The notes under the pieces are model-generated. The model searched no databases. It saw only the letters and a program-made list of their open reading frames with translations, and had not been told where the DNA came from. This document shows, one piece after another, positions 19,395 to 27,919 of a DNA stretch of 64,000 bases (positions within the stretch are counted from its first letter, which is position 1; each line of letters opens with the position of its first letter). The stretch spans positions 2,728,001 through 2,792,000 of the forward strand of contig OZ257140.1 in NCBI GenBank assembly GCA_965279165.1. The letters are read 5' to 3'. This DNA comes from JBAYIE01 sp965279165. GTDB lineage: Bacteria; Bacteroidota; Bacteroidia; UKL13-3. A program made the translations under genes and the position numbers.

Positions 19395-20050
19395 AACATC
19401 GATTAGAATTGGATAGCATTGAGTTCAATCATGGACTTCACCGTGTTTTACAAAGTGTATATATGTGTTGCAGCACAGGAGAAATCGTAGGTTTGCTTGG
19501 AAGAAACGGATGCGGAAAAAGTTCGTTGATGAAAATTGTATTCGGAACTTTGCAGCCAACCATGAAATCCATCAGAATAGATGGAACTAATATTTTGTCC
19601 ACCAATATTTCCAAAGGAGATATCCGATACCTGCCGCAACAAAGTATGATTCCGGGTAATATTACAATAGCCAAAGCCTTTAAATTGTGCAGGATTGATA
19701 TCGCAATTTGTATATCCTATTTTCCCTGGTTAGAGACATTACAGTTTTCACGTATCGAACAGCTCTCGTATGGTGAAAAAAGAATTGTAGAAATGTGTTT
19801 GGTATTACATGCGAAAAGTTTATTTGTGTTGTTGGATGAACCATTTTCATATGTATCACCGGTGGCAAATGAACAATTGGTAAAAATGATTCTGGAAATA
19901 AAAAAAACCAAAGGTATCCTTATAACGGATCACGCATACCGTTATATTACCGCAATAGCCGATCATATTTACTTGCTTAAGGATGGCAGTACAAAATTGC
20001 TAAAGGATAACTCTCAATTGCAAATCCTGGGTTATTTGCCTGCAGATTAG
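19391..20050 (+). CDS. ABC transporter ATP-binding protein
   Basis: Single ABC ATPase domain of 219 residues. Walker A is GRNGCGKSS (about 37-45), the Q-loop lies near LPQQS, the signature is LSYGEKR (C-loop variant of LSGGQ), and Walker B/D is FVLLDEP with an H-loop ITDHAY. The start codon is TTG, overlapping the preceding gene. Its only obvious membrane partner is the 99-residue protein just upstream; the exported or imported substrate is unknown. It converges with a TPR gene and overlaps its end by 4 bases. Confidence 0.85.
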   Translation: MKHRLELDSIEFNHGLHRVLQSVYMCCSTGEIVGLLGRNGCGKSSLMKIVFGTLQPTMKSIRIDGTNILSTNISKGDIRYLPQQSMIPGNITIAKAFKLCRIDIAICISYFPWLETLQFSRIEQLSYGEKRIVEMCLVLHAKSLFVLLDEPFSYVSPVANEQLVKMILEIKKTKGILITDHAYRYITAIADHIYLLKDGSTKLLKDNSQLQILGYLPAD

Positions 20051-20367
20051 ATTTCCATTAATTCATCTAAAGCTGATTGAAATTCGCGGATGGTTCGTTG
20101 GTCATTATGAGCGAGAGCCAATTGCAAACCTATTTCATATAAACGGATTGCCTCTTTGTCGTCATTCTGTTCCGACATCAATTTACCAAGTTGATAATAT
20201 GCCGCAGTATAGCCCTTATCGAGAGCAATCACTTGACGGAAATTGTTTATTGCCTGTTGCTTGTCATGCAAACCAAGATATTCCATTCCGATAGCATATA
20301 GAAGGAATAAATCATCCGGAGTTTCTTGTAACATAACGGTTAATTTTTCGAGTCGCGGATTTGACAT
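20047..20367 (-). CDS. small TPR-repeat protein
   Basis: Protein of 106 residues with no signal peptide, so probably cytoplasmic. It holds about two to three tetratricopeptide repeats, the clearest being LFLLYAIGMEYLGLHDKQQAINNFRQVIAL-type helices followed by AAYYQLGKLMSEQNDDKEAIRLYEIGL. TPRs mediate protein contacts; no partner is evident. It is convergent with the ABC ATPase (4-base overlap of stops) and divergent from etfB. Confidence 0.78.
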   Translation of the reverse strand: MSNPRLEKLTVMLQETPDDLFLLYAIGMEYLGLHDKQQAINNFRQVIALDKGYTAAYYQLGKLMSEQNDDKEAIRLYEIGLQLALAHNDQRTIREFQSALDELMEI

Positions 20368-20389
20368 TTTAATAAAACTAAATTTTGGT

Positions 20390-20397
20390 TACTTTTG
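20390..20397 (+). promoter_or_regulatory. putative -7 element of the etfBA operon
   Basis: TACTTTTG fits TAnnTTTG and lies 23 bases before the etfB ATG. The nearest TTTG upstream (20360-20363) is 26 bases away, longer than usual. Confidence 0.35.
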
Positions 20398-20420
20398 CCT
20401 ACTATTCACAAGCGAATTAT

Positions 20421-21158
20421 ATGAAGATATTAGTATGTATCAGCAATGTGCCTGATACCACCACAAAAGTAACGTTTACCGACAACAACACGAAGTTTAA
20501 TACTGCAGGAGTGCAGTTTATCATAAACCCATACGACGAATTGTCGCTCACAAGGGCATTGGAAATTACGGAAAAGCAAGGTGGTACTGTTACCGCCATC
20601 ACGGTTGGATTAGCAGATACGGAACCAAGTATACGGAAAGCACTTGCAATTGGAGCAACTGATGCTGTCAGGATTAATGCCGAAGCAAGTGATGCATATT
20701 TTGTTGCAGAACAAATAGCTACTTACGCAAAAACCGAAGGATATGATTTGATCTTAACCGGACGTGAGTCTATCGACTACAATGGTGGATTGGTTTGCGG
20801 ATTATTAGGCGAAATGATGGGCTTGCCATCCATCAACGTAATAACCAAAATCGAAATTGAAAACAGCATTGCGAACCTGGAAAGAGATATCGATGGAGGA
20901 AAAGAAAAATTATCTTGTGCGTTGCCACTGGTAGCAAGCGCACAAAAGGATTTAACAGAGCCACGTATTCCAAATATGCGTGGAATTATGGCGGCACGTA
21001 CCAAACCGCTAAAAGTGGTTGAACCAGTTGCCAATGCTTTAACTGCACAAACGGTAGGGTTTGATTTGCCGGCTGCCAAAGGTGCATGTAAGATGATTTC
21101 TCCGGAAAATGCAGATCAACTCATCACCTTATTGCACGAGGAAGCCAAAGTAATTTAA
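20421..21158 (+). CDS. etfB: electron transfer flavoprotein beta subunit
   Basis: Beta subunit of the heterodimeric ETF that takes electrons from acyl-CoA and similar dehydrogenases. The ATG at 20421 (MKILVCISNVPDTTTKV) gives 245 residues, the family length; the frame from 20385 adds 12 unrelated residues. Seen are the LTRALEI nucleotide-binding helix and the conserved block GRESIDYNGGLVCGLLGEMMGLPS, plus a terminal EIxxxI-like tail. It is followed 30 bases later by etfA. Confidence 0.95.
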   Translation: MKILVCISNVPDTTTKVTFTDNNTKFNTAGVQFIINPYDELSLTRALEITEKQGGTVTAITVGLADTEPSIRKALAIGATDAVRINAEASDAYFVAEQIATYAKTEGYDLILTGRESIDYNGGLVCGLLGEMMGLPSINVITKIEIENSIANLERDIDGGKEKLSCALPLVASAQKDLTEPRIPNMRGIMAARTKPLKVVEPVANALTAQTVGFDLPAAKGACKMISPENADQLITLLHEEAKVI

Positions 21159-21188
21159 TTCGTTTTAACCCATTTTAAAGAAAGAAAT

Positions 21189-22163
21189 ATGATATTAGTT
21201 TTTGCAGAAAGTATAGAAGGGAATTTTAAAAAGTCAACTTACGAAGCAGTTTCTTATGCCGCTTCGTTTGCCCAATCTTCAGGCGTTTTATGTACTGCTG
21301 TTTCTATAGGAAATGTAGAGGATAGCAGGTTGAATGAATTGTTTAAATATGGCGCAGATAAAGTAATTTCTGTTAACCAGGATTGGCTGCAAACGTTTAA
21401 TCCGGAGTCGTTTTCGAAAGTAATTTGCAATATTGCAGGTAAAGAAAATGCAACCCTGGTGGTGGTTTCCAATACCTATTCCGGAAAGTCGCTTGCTCCA
21501 AGAATTGCTGCCGGTTTAAAAGCAGGAATTGTAAGTGGGGTAATTTCTATTCCTGATACTTCAAACGGTTTTAAGGTAAGAAAAACAGTATTCTCAGGCA
21601 AAGCATATTCGGATGTAACAATACATACGCCGGTTAAAGTGCTTGCATTAACGCCAAATACTTTTGCCCTTACCGAAAGTACTAAAAGTGCTAACTTGGT
21701 AAAAGAGGACGGCGGAATAACAACCGCTGATATAATTTCAAAATCCCTTGAAGTTTCGCGCACAACCGGAAAAGTTGTTTTAACGGAAGCAGAAGTGGTA
21801 GTGAGTGGTGGTAGAGGAATGAAAGGACCCGAGAATTGGGGTATGATTGAAGAACTTGCCGAAACCTTAGGTGCTGCAACCGCATGTTCAAAACCGGTGA
21901 GTGATATGGATTGGAGGCCACATAGCGAACATGTTGGTCAAACCGGTATTACCATTAAACCAAATTTATATATCGCCATCGGAATATCTGGCGCAATACA
22001 ACACCTTGCAGGGGTGAGTTCAAGCAAGGTAATTGTGGCAATCAACAAGGATGCAGAAGCTCCGTTTTTCAAAGCGGCTGATTACGGCATTGTTGGTGAT
22101 GCTTTTGAGGTTCTCCCAAAATTAATCGAAGCTGCAAAAAAACTGAAATCCCAACACGCGTAA
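21189..22163 (+). CDS. etfA: electron transfer flavoprotein alpha subunit
   Basis: FAD-binding alpha subunit of ETF, 324 residues, partner of the adjacent etfB product. The C-terminal FAD domain has VSGGRGMKGPENW, a conserved SKPVSDMDWRPHSEHVGQTG block, IAIGISGAIQHLAG, and VAINKDAEAPFFKAADYGIVGD, all typical. The pair channels electrons from fatty-acid or amino-acid oxidation to a quinone-linked acceptor; no dehydrogenase or ETF-QO gene is nearby. The next gene starts 10 bases after its stop. Confidence 0.96.
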   Translation: MILVFAESIEGNFKKSTYEAVSYAASFAQSSGVLCTAVSIGNVEDSRLNELFKYGADKVISVNQDWLQTFNPESFSKVICNIAGKENATLVVVSNTYSGKSLAPRIAAGLKAGIVSGVISIPDTSNGFKVRKTVFSGKAYSDVTIHTPVKVLALTPNTFALTESTKSANLVKEDGGITTADIISKSLEVSRTTGKVVLTEAEVVVSGGRGMKGPENWGMIEELAETLGAATACSKPVSDMDWRPHSEHVGQTGITIKPNLYIAIGISGAIQHLAGVSSSKVIVAINKDAEAPFFKAADYGIVGDAFEVLPKLIEAAKKLKSQHA

Positions 22164-22173
22164 CTCGTATACT

Positions 22174-24384
22174 ATGCTTAAATTCAAATTACTTTCAACG
22201 TTATTGTTTTGCGCCACCTTGGTATCGCGGGCAGCCGTTGGTGATACATCGTATCTGAAGGTCTTTGACAAATACCATATGGGTTCTTATGGAAACCACG
22301 ATAAAAAAGGTTTTGTTCCTGCAACCACACCAAAAAGTCAGCGAATTTGGATGAAATATACCATCGGTTGTACCGCAAACGGACAATGCGAATGGGATTA
22401 TACCATTAAATTGAATTTAAGGGAACATACCGGAAAAAAAGATTCGACGTTAAAACAAGCACCTTCCTTTAAAGTGATAAATGGTACGGCAAAAGATACT
22501 ATTGTTTATTTCTCTACCGATACAACTTATACCGAAACTTTTAATACTACTACCAAGGTTGCAGATACGGTACCAACAACAAAAATTTTAATTGCTATGT
22601 TTGGTGATGTTCAGAATCCTCTGGTATGCACCGATACACTGATTGTTTGGCCCGGCCGATATTATCATTATGCTTTCGACACAACCGGCAAACGAATAGA
22701 TTCCGTTATGTCTATAGCCCCGGATACCATGCAGGTTACCTATACGCCATACTATGCGGTCTTCGAAATTATCAACGACCTAGAAATGGGAAGGATGATT
22801 TCACCTTATGCAAAGAATTTTCCGAAAACATTTCAATATGAATATTGGTACGATGTAACCGATTTTGAAGCATACCTTCACGATACCATCGATATTCGAA
22901 TTAAATACGAAGGCTATTCATGGGGATTTACCTCCACCGTTGAATTTTATTTTGTTGAAGGCACGCCTAACCGAACTTCCATGGGAATGCAAACCTTGTA
23001 TAATGCGTATTACAATTATGGACAAGCTACGTCAATTGAAAATGCATTAAACACAAAGAAATTTACAGTACCTGCAGATGCAGCAGGTGTTAAATTAAGG
23101 TTGCTAATTACCGGACATGGAGGTGAATCGAGTGAGAATTGCGCGGAGTTTTGTCCTAAATATTATTACCTCAAATTAAACAACAAACAGATTGGTTCGC
23201 AACTGGTATGGAAGGATGATTGTGGTTCAAATGCCATTATCAACCAACCCGGAACTTGGATTTACGACCGATCGAATTGGTGTCCGGGAGAGAAAATACG
23301 GCTCATCGAATATCCTTTAGATGTGGCACCAGGTTCAATAGATAGCATCGATTTGGATATGGAGCCTTTTTCGGCCAGTGGCGCTGCCGGATATAATATT
23401 TCTGCTTATGTGGTATACTATAAAAATATAGTACGAACTGTGGATGCAGGAATTGAAGATATCATTGCACCATCAAAAAACTTTTGGTATAGCCGTGTAA
23501 ATCCCGTTTGCGACAATGCCAGAATCATATTGAAGAATTGGGGAAGTCAATCGTTAACATCAGCTGAAATAACTTACCAGGTTGGTGATGCATTACCTGT
23601 TAAATTTAATTGGACTGGAAGCCTTGGTTTTGAAGCGCAAACCGAAGTTAGATTACCTTATATGAACTGGTCACCTGATCTTTCTAAAAATACATTTAAG
23701 GTTTGGGTTAGTAAAGTAAATAATGCAGATATATCATTGGATGAAAATAGTTATAACAATACCATGACATCCGAAATTAATATACCGGCATCCCTTCCAT
23801 CCAGTTTTATTATTGAAACGCAAACCAATACCAAGCCCCAGGAGAATTCTTATATCATTAAGGATGCATATAACAATGTTGTATTCACCAAATCATTTAC
23901 CAAAGCAAGTACCTTGCATCGCGATACATTTAACCTTGGGTTGGGATGTTATACTTTTGAGCATACCGATGAAGGGAAAGATGGATTAAGTTTTTGGGCA
24001 AACAACGATGGCAGTGGTTATGTAAGATTTAGAACAGCCTCCTCTCCAATTACAATTTTAAAAACATTTAATGCTGATTTTGGAAACTTCTTGCAGTTTC
24101 ATTTCACAACGATGTATAAAGTTGGATTAGACGATAGAAGTTTGGCGGATTTGCAAAACACCAAGGTTTATCCTTCACCTGCTTCTGATGTGATTCTTAT
24201 TGAATCGAATGGAAGTATCGTTACAGGAGCTGTATATGATTTAAGTAACCGCTTGGTATTTCAAACTGAGACCAACTGGAATAATACCATTTCTGTTAAT
24301 CATATACCGAATGGCATTTATCTGATCAAACTTACCGATAGCAGCGGAAATTCAGTGTTTAAAAAGATTGTGATTAGTCATTGA
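22174..24384 (+). CDS. PNGase F-like secreted protein with T9SS sorting domain
   Basis: Predicted secreted protein of 736 residues related to peptide-N-glycosidase F, which removes N-linked glycans from glycoproteins. A signal peptide (about 1-20) is followed by the N-terminal PNGase F-type domain with CEWDYTIKL (Asp near residue 75 aligns with the catalytic-region Asp of PNGase F). The C-terminal PNGase F domain is clear: ITGHGGESSENCAEFC (about 310-325), WKDDCGSNA, QPGTWIYDRSNWCPGE. A C-terminal T9SS type A domain runs from about 660 (KVYPSPASDVILIES ... GIYLIKLTDSSG ... KKIVISH). Activity is inferred by family; some relatives are non-catalytic. Confidence 0.85.
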   Translation: MLKFKLLSTLLFCATLVSRAAVGDTSYLKVFDKYHMGSYGNHDKKGFVPATTPKSQRIWMKYTIGCTANGQCEWDYTIKLNLREHTGKKDSTLKQAPSFKVINGTAKDTIVYFSTDTTYTETFNTTTKVADTVPTTKILIAMFGDVQNPLVCTDTLIVWPGRYYHYAFDTTGKRIDSVMSIAPDTMQVTYTPYYAVFEIINDLEMGRMISPYAKNFPKTFQYEYWYDVTDFEAYLHDTIDIRIKYEGYSWGFTSTVEFYFVEGTPNRTSMGMQTLYNAYYNYGQATSIENALNTKKFTVPADAAGVKLRLLITGHGGESSENCAEFCPKYYYLKLNNKQIGSQLVWKDDCGSNAIINQPGTWIYDRSNWCPGEKIRLIEYPLDVAPGSIDSIDLDMEPFSASGAAGYNISAYVVYYKNIVRTVDAGIEDIIAPSKNFWYSRVNPVCDNARIILKNWGSQSLTSAEITYQVGDALPVKFNWTGSLGFEAQTEVRLPYMNWSPDLSKNTFKVWVSKVNNADISLDENSYNNTMTSEINIPASLPSSFIIETQTNTKPQENSYIIKDAYNNVVFTKSFTKASTLHRDTFNLGLGCYTFEHTDEGKDGLSFWANNDGSGYVRFRTASSPITILKTFNADFGNFLQFHFTTMYKVGLDDRSLADLQNTKVYPSPASDVILIESNGSIVTGAVYDLSNRLVFQTETNWNNTISVNHIPNGIYLIKLTDSSGNSVFKKIVISH

Positions 24385-24424
24385 TAATGCTTTAGCCGTT
24401 TGAGCCTTACCTATAAAAGTTAAA

Positions 24425-25360
24425 TTGAACAGTAAGGAAAAACATACCCTTTTATTAAAGCAAAAAGCCAAAGAACTTGGATTTGCTTTTTGTGGTATAG
24501 CCAAGGCCGAATTCTTGGAAGAAGATGCACCAAGGCTCGAGCGATGGTTAAAACAAAACCGACATGGAGAGATGCATTACATGGAAAATCATTTCGATAA
24601 ACGACTCGATCCTTCTAAACTGATGGATGGTGCAAAAACAGTTGTCTCCCTGATGTATAATTATTTTACGGATCAACATCAAACAGATCCTTTGGCACCT
24701 AAAATCTCAAAGTATGCTTATGGGGAAGATTATCATTTCGTAGTAAAAGACAAGTTGAATTTGCTATTGGATGCACTAAAAATAGAGGTTGGGGATATCT
24801 ATGGTCGCGTTTTTGTAGATTCTGCACCGATTTTAGAAAGAGCATGGGCCAGAAAAAGTGGGATTGGCTGGATAGGGAAAAATGGTAATCTGATAAATAA
24901 AACAAAGGGTTCGTATTTTTTTCTGGCTGAGTTGATACTTGATTTGGAACTTTTACCGGATAATATAAGTGCCACCGACCATTGCGGAACTTGTACAGCA
25001 TGCATAGATGCTTGTCCTACCAAGGCCATTGTTGATAATAAAGTTGTTGATGGAAGCAAATGTATTTCCTATTTTACCATCGAGTTAAAGGATGAAATCC
25101 CAGCGAATATGAAAGGCAAATTTGAAAATTGGATGTTTGGATGTGATATTTGTCAAGTTGTATGTCCTTGGAACCGTTTTTCGATACCACATTCCGAGCC
25201 AAGATTTATGGCGGAGCATGCCTTACTGAATATGACGGAACAGGACTGGATGGATTTAACTGCGTTAACATTTGGTAAAATATTTAAAAATAGCGCTGTA
25301 AAAAGAACCAAATACAACGGATTAAAGAGAAATATTGTCTTTTTAAAAAACAAGGAGTAA
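24425..25360 (+). CDS. queG: epoxyqueuosine reductase QueG
   Basis: Cobalamin- and iron-sulfur-dependent enzyme for the last step of queuosine synthesis in tRNA (reduction of epoxyqueuosine), 311 residues. Two 4Fe-4S ferredoxin-type motifs are visible: CGTCTACIDACP (about 187-198) and CDICQVVCPW (about 239-248). The upstream part contains WARKSGIGWIGKNGNLI and SYFFLAELIL, typical of the family. The start is TTG at 24425; the next ATG would remove family-conserved sequence. No other que gene is nearby. Confidence 0.93.
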   Translation: MNSKEKHTLLLKQKAKELGFAFCGIAKAEFLEEDAPRLERWLKQNRHGEMHYMENHFDKRLDPSKLMDGAKTVVSLMYNYFTDQHQTDPLAPKISKYAYGEDYHFVVKDKLNLLLDALKIEVGDIYGRVFVDSAPILERAWARKSGIGWIGKNGNLINKTKGSYFFLAELILDLELLPDNISATDHCGTCTACIDACPTKAIVDNKVVDGSKCISYFTIELKDEIPANMKGKFENWMFGCDICQVVCPWNRFSIPHSEPRFMAEHALLNMTEQDWMDLTALTFGKIFKNSAVKRTKYNGLKRNIVFLKNKE

Positions 25361-25364
25361 TCAT

Positions 25365-26585
25365 TTGAGACCAAACAAGAAGGTATATAGGAAACAGTAT
25401 GGATTGCCATTGTTTTATTTGTTGCTGTCATGTATGTACAGTGCTACTGTTAATGGGCAGTTTCGTGAAAATAAATTAAACTTTGGAGCCAAGGCAGCGA
25501 TAAATTATAGTTTAATTGGGGCAAAGTATGATGAGTATTCAGGGAATGCCGGACCATCCTTGTCGATGTTTTTATCCTATCGTTTGCACAATTCGGCAAC
25601 CTTATTTTTTGAACCCGGGTATAGTGGAATTGAGTTTAGGGAGCAACAATCCGAAAACCGGTATCACATGGATTGTATTGATTTAAATTTCATGTCGATG
25701 ATTTATCCATCCGAAGGAAGTGATGATTTTGGTTTTATACTCGGAGTACGACCGTCTTTTCTAATTTCTCACAGTACAGAAAGTTTTGTAAACGGGTCTA
25801 CTTTAATCATGTCGGATCCATTTAATAAAAATAAAAATGGGCAATTGGATATTGGTGTGATTGGCGGATTTTCATTGAGTTTATCGCCGATTGTAAACCT
25901 CGAATTGGTTTACAACCACAGTTTAAGCAATAACAATACCCCGACCAATATTTCGGGTCGGCCATCTACCATCGAATTTGGTTTACGTATCAATGCACTA
26001 GGATTTCAAATGATTCAGAATTCTAAGCAGCAAAAAACCAGGGATTTAATCAATGCTTACCACAAAGGCAAACTGTTGGTGATGTTGCCTACACCAGCGC
26101 AATCGCAATTAAATTATCTAAAGGAAAGCAAAAGAGAGGCAGAGATTCCAATAATTGAAAATGCCTACCGAACCAATAACCAAATTATTGCTGATGAATT
26201 TAAAAATGAGTTTAGCTTTTGTCCTGTCTATTTTTATTATGATAATGATGCATATAAAGTAATAGCAGGCAAGAAAGATGGAATATACCTGAACCGGCAA
26301 TTGGCTCCGGATACTACCATCCAATTAGATACAACCCCGTTTTTTATTGCCAGTATCTGTAACGATATGTCGAATTATACCCAACGCATGCAATTGGGAT
26401 TGTATGTATACGACAATAACCTGGTACAATTGGGAAAGCCATTCAACCCCAATACACTTGATTTTATGAATGAAGGAAACCCTATGAATTACGTTAACGG
26501 AAGGAAGTCGATCATTTATAATCCGGTTATCATCCGTAAAAAGATTAGGAAATTAAACGCCAGGTTGCTTAAATACGTGGATTAG
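25365..26585 (+). CDS. secreted protein with PorT-like outer-membrane beta-barrel region
   Basis: Predicted envelope protein of 406 residues, starting at a TTG 4 bases after queG. A signal peptide covers about residues 11-33 (LPLFYLLLSCMYSATVNGQ). Residues 35-215 look like an eight-strand PorT/OMP_b-brl barrel: FGAKAAINYSLIGAKYDE, LFFEPGYSGIEFREQ, DFGFILGVRPSF, DIGVIGGFSLSLSP, IEFGLRIN. The remaining 190 residues are a soluble region of unknown role. Probably co-transcribed with queG by proximity only. Confidence 0.7.
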   Translation: MRPNKKVYRKQYGLPLFYLLLSCMYSATVNGQFRENKLNFGAKAAINYSLIGAKYDEYSGNAGPSLSMFLSYRLHNSATLFFEPGYSGIEFREQQSENRYHMDCIDLNFMSMIYPSEGSDDFGFILGVRPSFLISHSTESFVNGSTLIMSDPFNKNKNGQLDIGVIGGFSLSLSPIVNLELVYNHSLSNNNTPTNISGRPSTIEFGLRINALGFQMIQNSKQQKTRDLINAYHKGKLLVMLPTPAQSQLNYLKESKREAEIPIIENAYRTNNQIIADEFKNEFSFCPVYFYYDNDAYKVIAGKKDGIYLNRQLAPDTTIQLDTTPFFIASICNDMSNYTQRMQLGLYVYDNNLVQLGKPFNPNTLDFMNEGNPMNYVNGRKSIIYNPVIIRKKIRKLNARLLKYVD

Positions 26586-26621
26586 TTAATTCCCCATTTA
26601 AATTGTAATTTCGGGAATATG

Positions 26622-26641
26622 GTTGCTGATACCTGAATTAA
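26622..26641 (+). repeat. left copy of a 20-base imperfect direct repeat
   Basis: GTTGCTGATACCTGAATTAA here and GTTGCCGATTCCTGAATTAA at 27233-27252 match at 18 of 20 positions. The copies bracket the gene at 26723-27178. Confidence 0.6.
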
Positions 26642-26652
26642 GGACAGTAAAA

Positions 26653-26660
26653 TAATTTTG
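26653..26660 (+). promoter_or_regulatory. putative -7 element
   Basis: TAATTTTG fits TAnnTTTG and precedes the ATG at 26723 by 62 bases. No -33 box at the expected spacing. Confidence 0.28.
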
Positions 26661-26722
26661 TGAATGGATTTGCGCAGGTGTTTTTATTTTATTTAGCTTG
26701 CAACCGAATTAATATCACCCCG

Positions 26723-27178
26723 ATGCACGAAAAACCAAGAAGAAAGTTGAACAAGGTGGATGATAAGCTTTTAATTAAGTTACATACCCTCCTGAACAAA
26801 CTCGATTTAATGGATTACAAAAGAGACTTAATGGATACGTATGCATTCGGTGGACGTTATATATTCTCCAGCAAAAATTTATACGAAAAAGAAGCCGAAT
26901 CCATCATTAAGTATCTTAAGAGCTTGCAACACGAAAGCCGCACAGACCACAACGAGATTATCTCGGATATTTTATGCCGCAAAATATTCAGTTGCTTTGG
27001 TGCATTAGGCTGGAGAGATGCACAAAGAAGACTTGATTTGGGAAAGGTGTATTCTTGGATAAACGAACACGGATATTTAAAAAAGCACCTCAAGAAATAT
27101 ACAGTCGATGAATTGCCTCAATTAGCCGAACAAGTGCAGAACCTAAGGGATGCCTATTTGTTGTCGATAAATAAGTAG
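26723..27178 (+). CDS. hypothetical protein flanked by direct repeats
   Basis: Unrecognised, highly charged protein of 151 residues, without a signal peptide or membrane segment. I chose the ATG at 26723 (MHEKPRRKLNKVDDK); a GTG at 26660 would add 21 hydrophobic residues that overlap a promoter-like element. The sequence is mostly helical with many Lys, Glu and Leu residues, and contains FGALGWRDAQRRLDLGKVYSWINEHGYLKKHL. It stands alone between a beta-barrel protein and the ribosomal cluster, bracketed by imperfect 20-base direct repeats. Function unknown. Confidence 0.6.
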   Translation: MHEKPRRKLNKVDDKLLIKLHTLLNKLDLMDYKRDLMDTYAFGGRYIFSSKNLYEKEAESIIKYLKSLQHESRTDHNEIISDILCRKIFSCFGALGWRDAQRRLDLGKVYSWINEHGYLKKHLKKYTVDELPQLAEQVQNLRDAYLLSINK

Positions 27179-27179
27179 G

Positions 27180-27232
27180 GTTAAGAGGTTAGTAGTTAGG
27201 GGTTAGAGGTTAGGGGTTTGAGGTTATGAGGG
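27180..27232 (+). repeat. degenerate GGTTAG-type tandem repeat
   Basis: A G/T/A-only tract in which GGTTAG or a close variant recurs about every 7-9 bases (AGAGGTTAG, TTAGGGGTTAG, AGGTTAGGGG, AGGTTATGAGG), starting 2 bases after a stop codon. It resembles short dispersed intergenic repeats of this phylum. Confidence 0.65.
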
Positions 27233-27252
27233 GTTGCCGATTCCTGAATTAA
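27233..27252 (+). repeat. right copy of the 20-base imperfect direct repeat
   Basis: Second copy of the repeat at 26622-26641, with two mismatches. Confidence 0.6.
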
Positions 27253-27421
27253 AATGATTCATATATTATTTTCTCAAAATAATTGGTATTTCCATAAACC
27301 TGCTTATCTTCGCAGCCCATTTTTACCAAAAGTATAAATGGAATTCAGGTAAAGACTGATGGTTATAATTCACACTTAACCCGCTCAGCAACTAATATTT
27401 AAGAATATTTTTTGACTGTCG

Positions 27422-27452
27422 CTTGTTAAGCCAGATTATTCCGTTACCTTTG
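27422..27452 (+). promoter_or_regulatory. promoter of the str/S10/spc/alpha ribosomal cluster
   Basis: CTTG at 27422-27425, 19 bases, then TACCTTTG at 27445-27452: close to the Bacteroidota TTTG-N19-TAnnTTTG consensus. The predicted start is near 27458, about 30 bases before rpsL. Confidence 0.55.
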
Positions 27453-27487
27453 CCGTCCTTTTAAAATTAAAGAATTAGCATAAAAAT

Positions 27488-27895
27488 ATGCCTACTATTC
27501 AACAATTAGTACGTAAAGGTCGCACAGACGTTAATACCAAGAGCAAGTCTCCTGCATTATCATCATGCCCTCAACGCAGAGGTGTTTGTACCCGTGTGTA
27601 CACAACAACTCCTAAAAAACCAAATTCGGCAATGCGTAAAGTTGCCCGTGTTCGTTTAACCAACGGAAATGAGATCAATGCTTATATCCCAGGTGAAGGA
27701 CACAATTTACAGGAACACTCCATAGTACTTGTACGTGGTGGTCGTGTGAAAGATTTACCCGGAGTTCGTTACCATATCGTTCGCGGTGCTTTAGATACTG
27801 CAGGTGTGGATGGACGTAACCAACGGAGATCTAAATACGGAACCAAGAAACCTAAAGCAGGTGCAGTAGTGGATCCAAAAGCTAAAAAGAAATAA
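27488..27895 (+). CDS. rpsL: 30S ribosomal protein S12 (uS12)
   Basis: Small-subunit decoding-centre protein, 135 residues. TTPKKPNSAMRKVARV carries the lysine (Lys43) and VKDLPGVRYH the second lysine and Asp region where streptomycin resistance mutations occur; both lysines are wild type here. First gene of the supercluster; rpsG follows after 24 bases. The C-terminus has a basic tail (KPKAGAVVDPKAKKK). Confidence 0.98.
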   Translation: MPTIQQLVRKGRTDVNTKSKSPALSSCPQRRGVCTRVYTTTPKKPNSAMRKVARVRLTNGNEINAYIPGEGHNLQEHSIVLVRGGRVKDLPGVRYHIVRGALDTAGVDGRNQRRSKYGTKKPKAGAVVDPKAKKK

Positions 27896-27919
27896 TTAAC
27901 GATTTAGGATAAACCAATC

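Larger units (their letters stand above)
27179..27487. other. 309-base intergenic region before rpsL
   Basis: No gene seen. It contains a G/T-rich degenerate repeat (27180-27232), the right copy of a direct repeat (27233-27252) and the rpsL promoter (27422-27452). Confidence 0.6.

Noticed and set aside
27180..27232. Telomere-like end
   Set aside because: The tract is short, degenerate and internal to a circular-type gene order.
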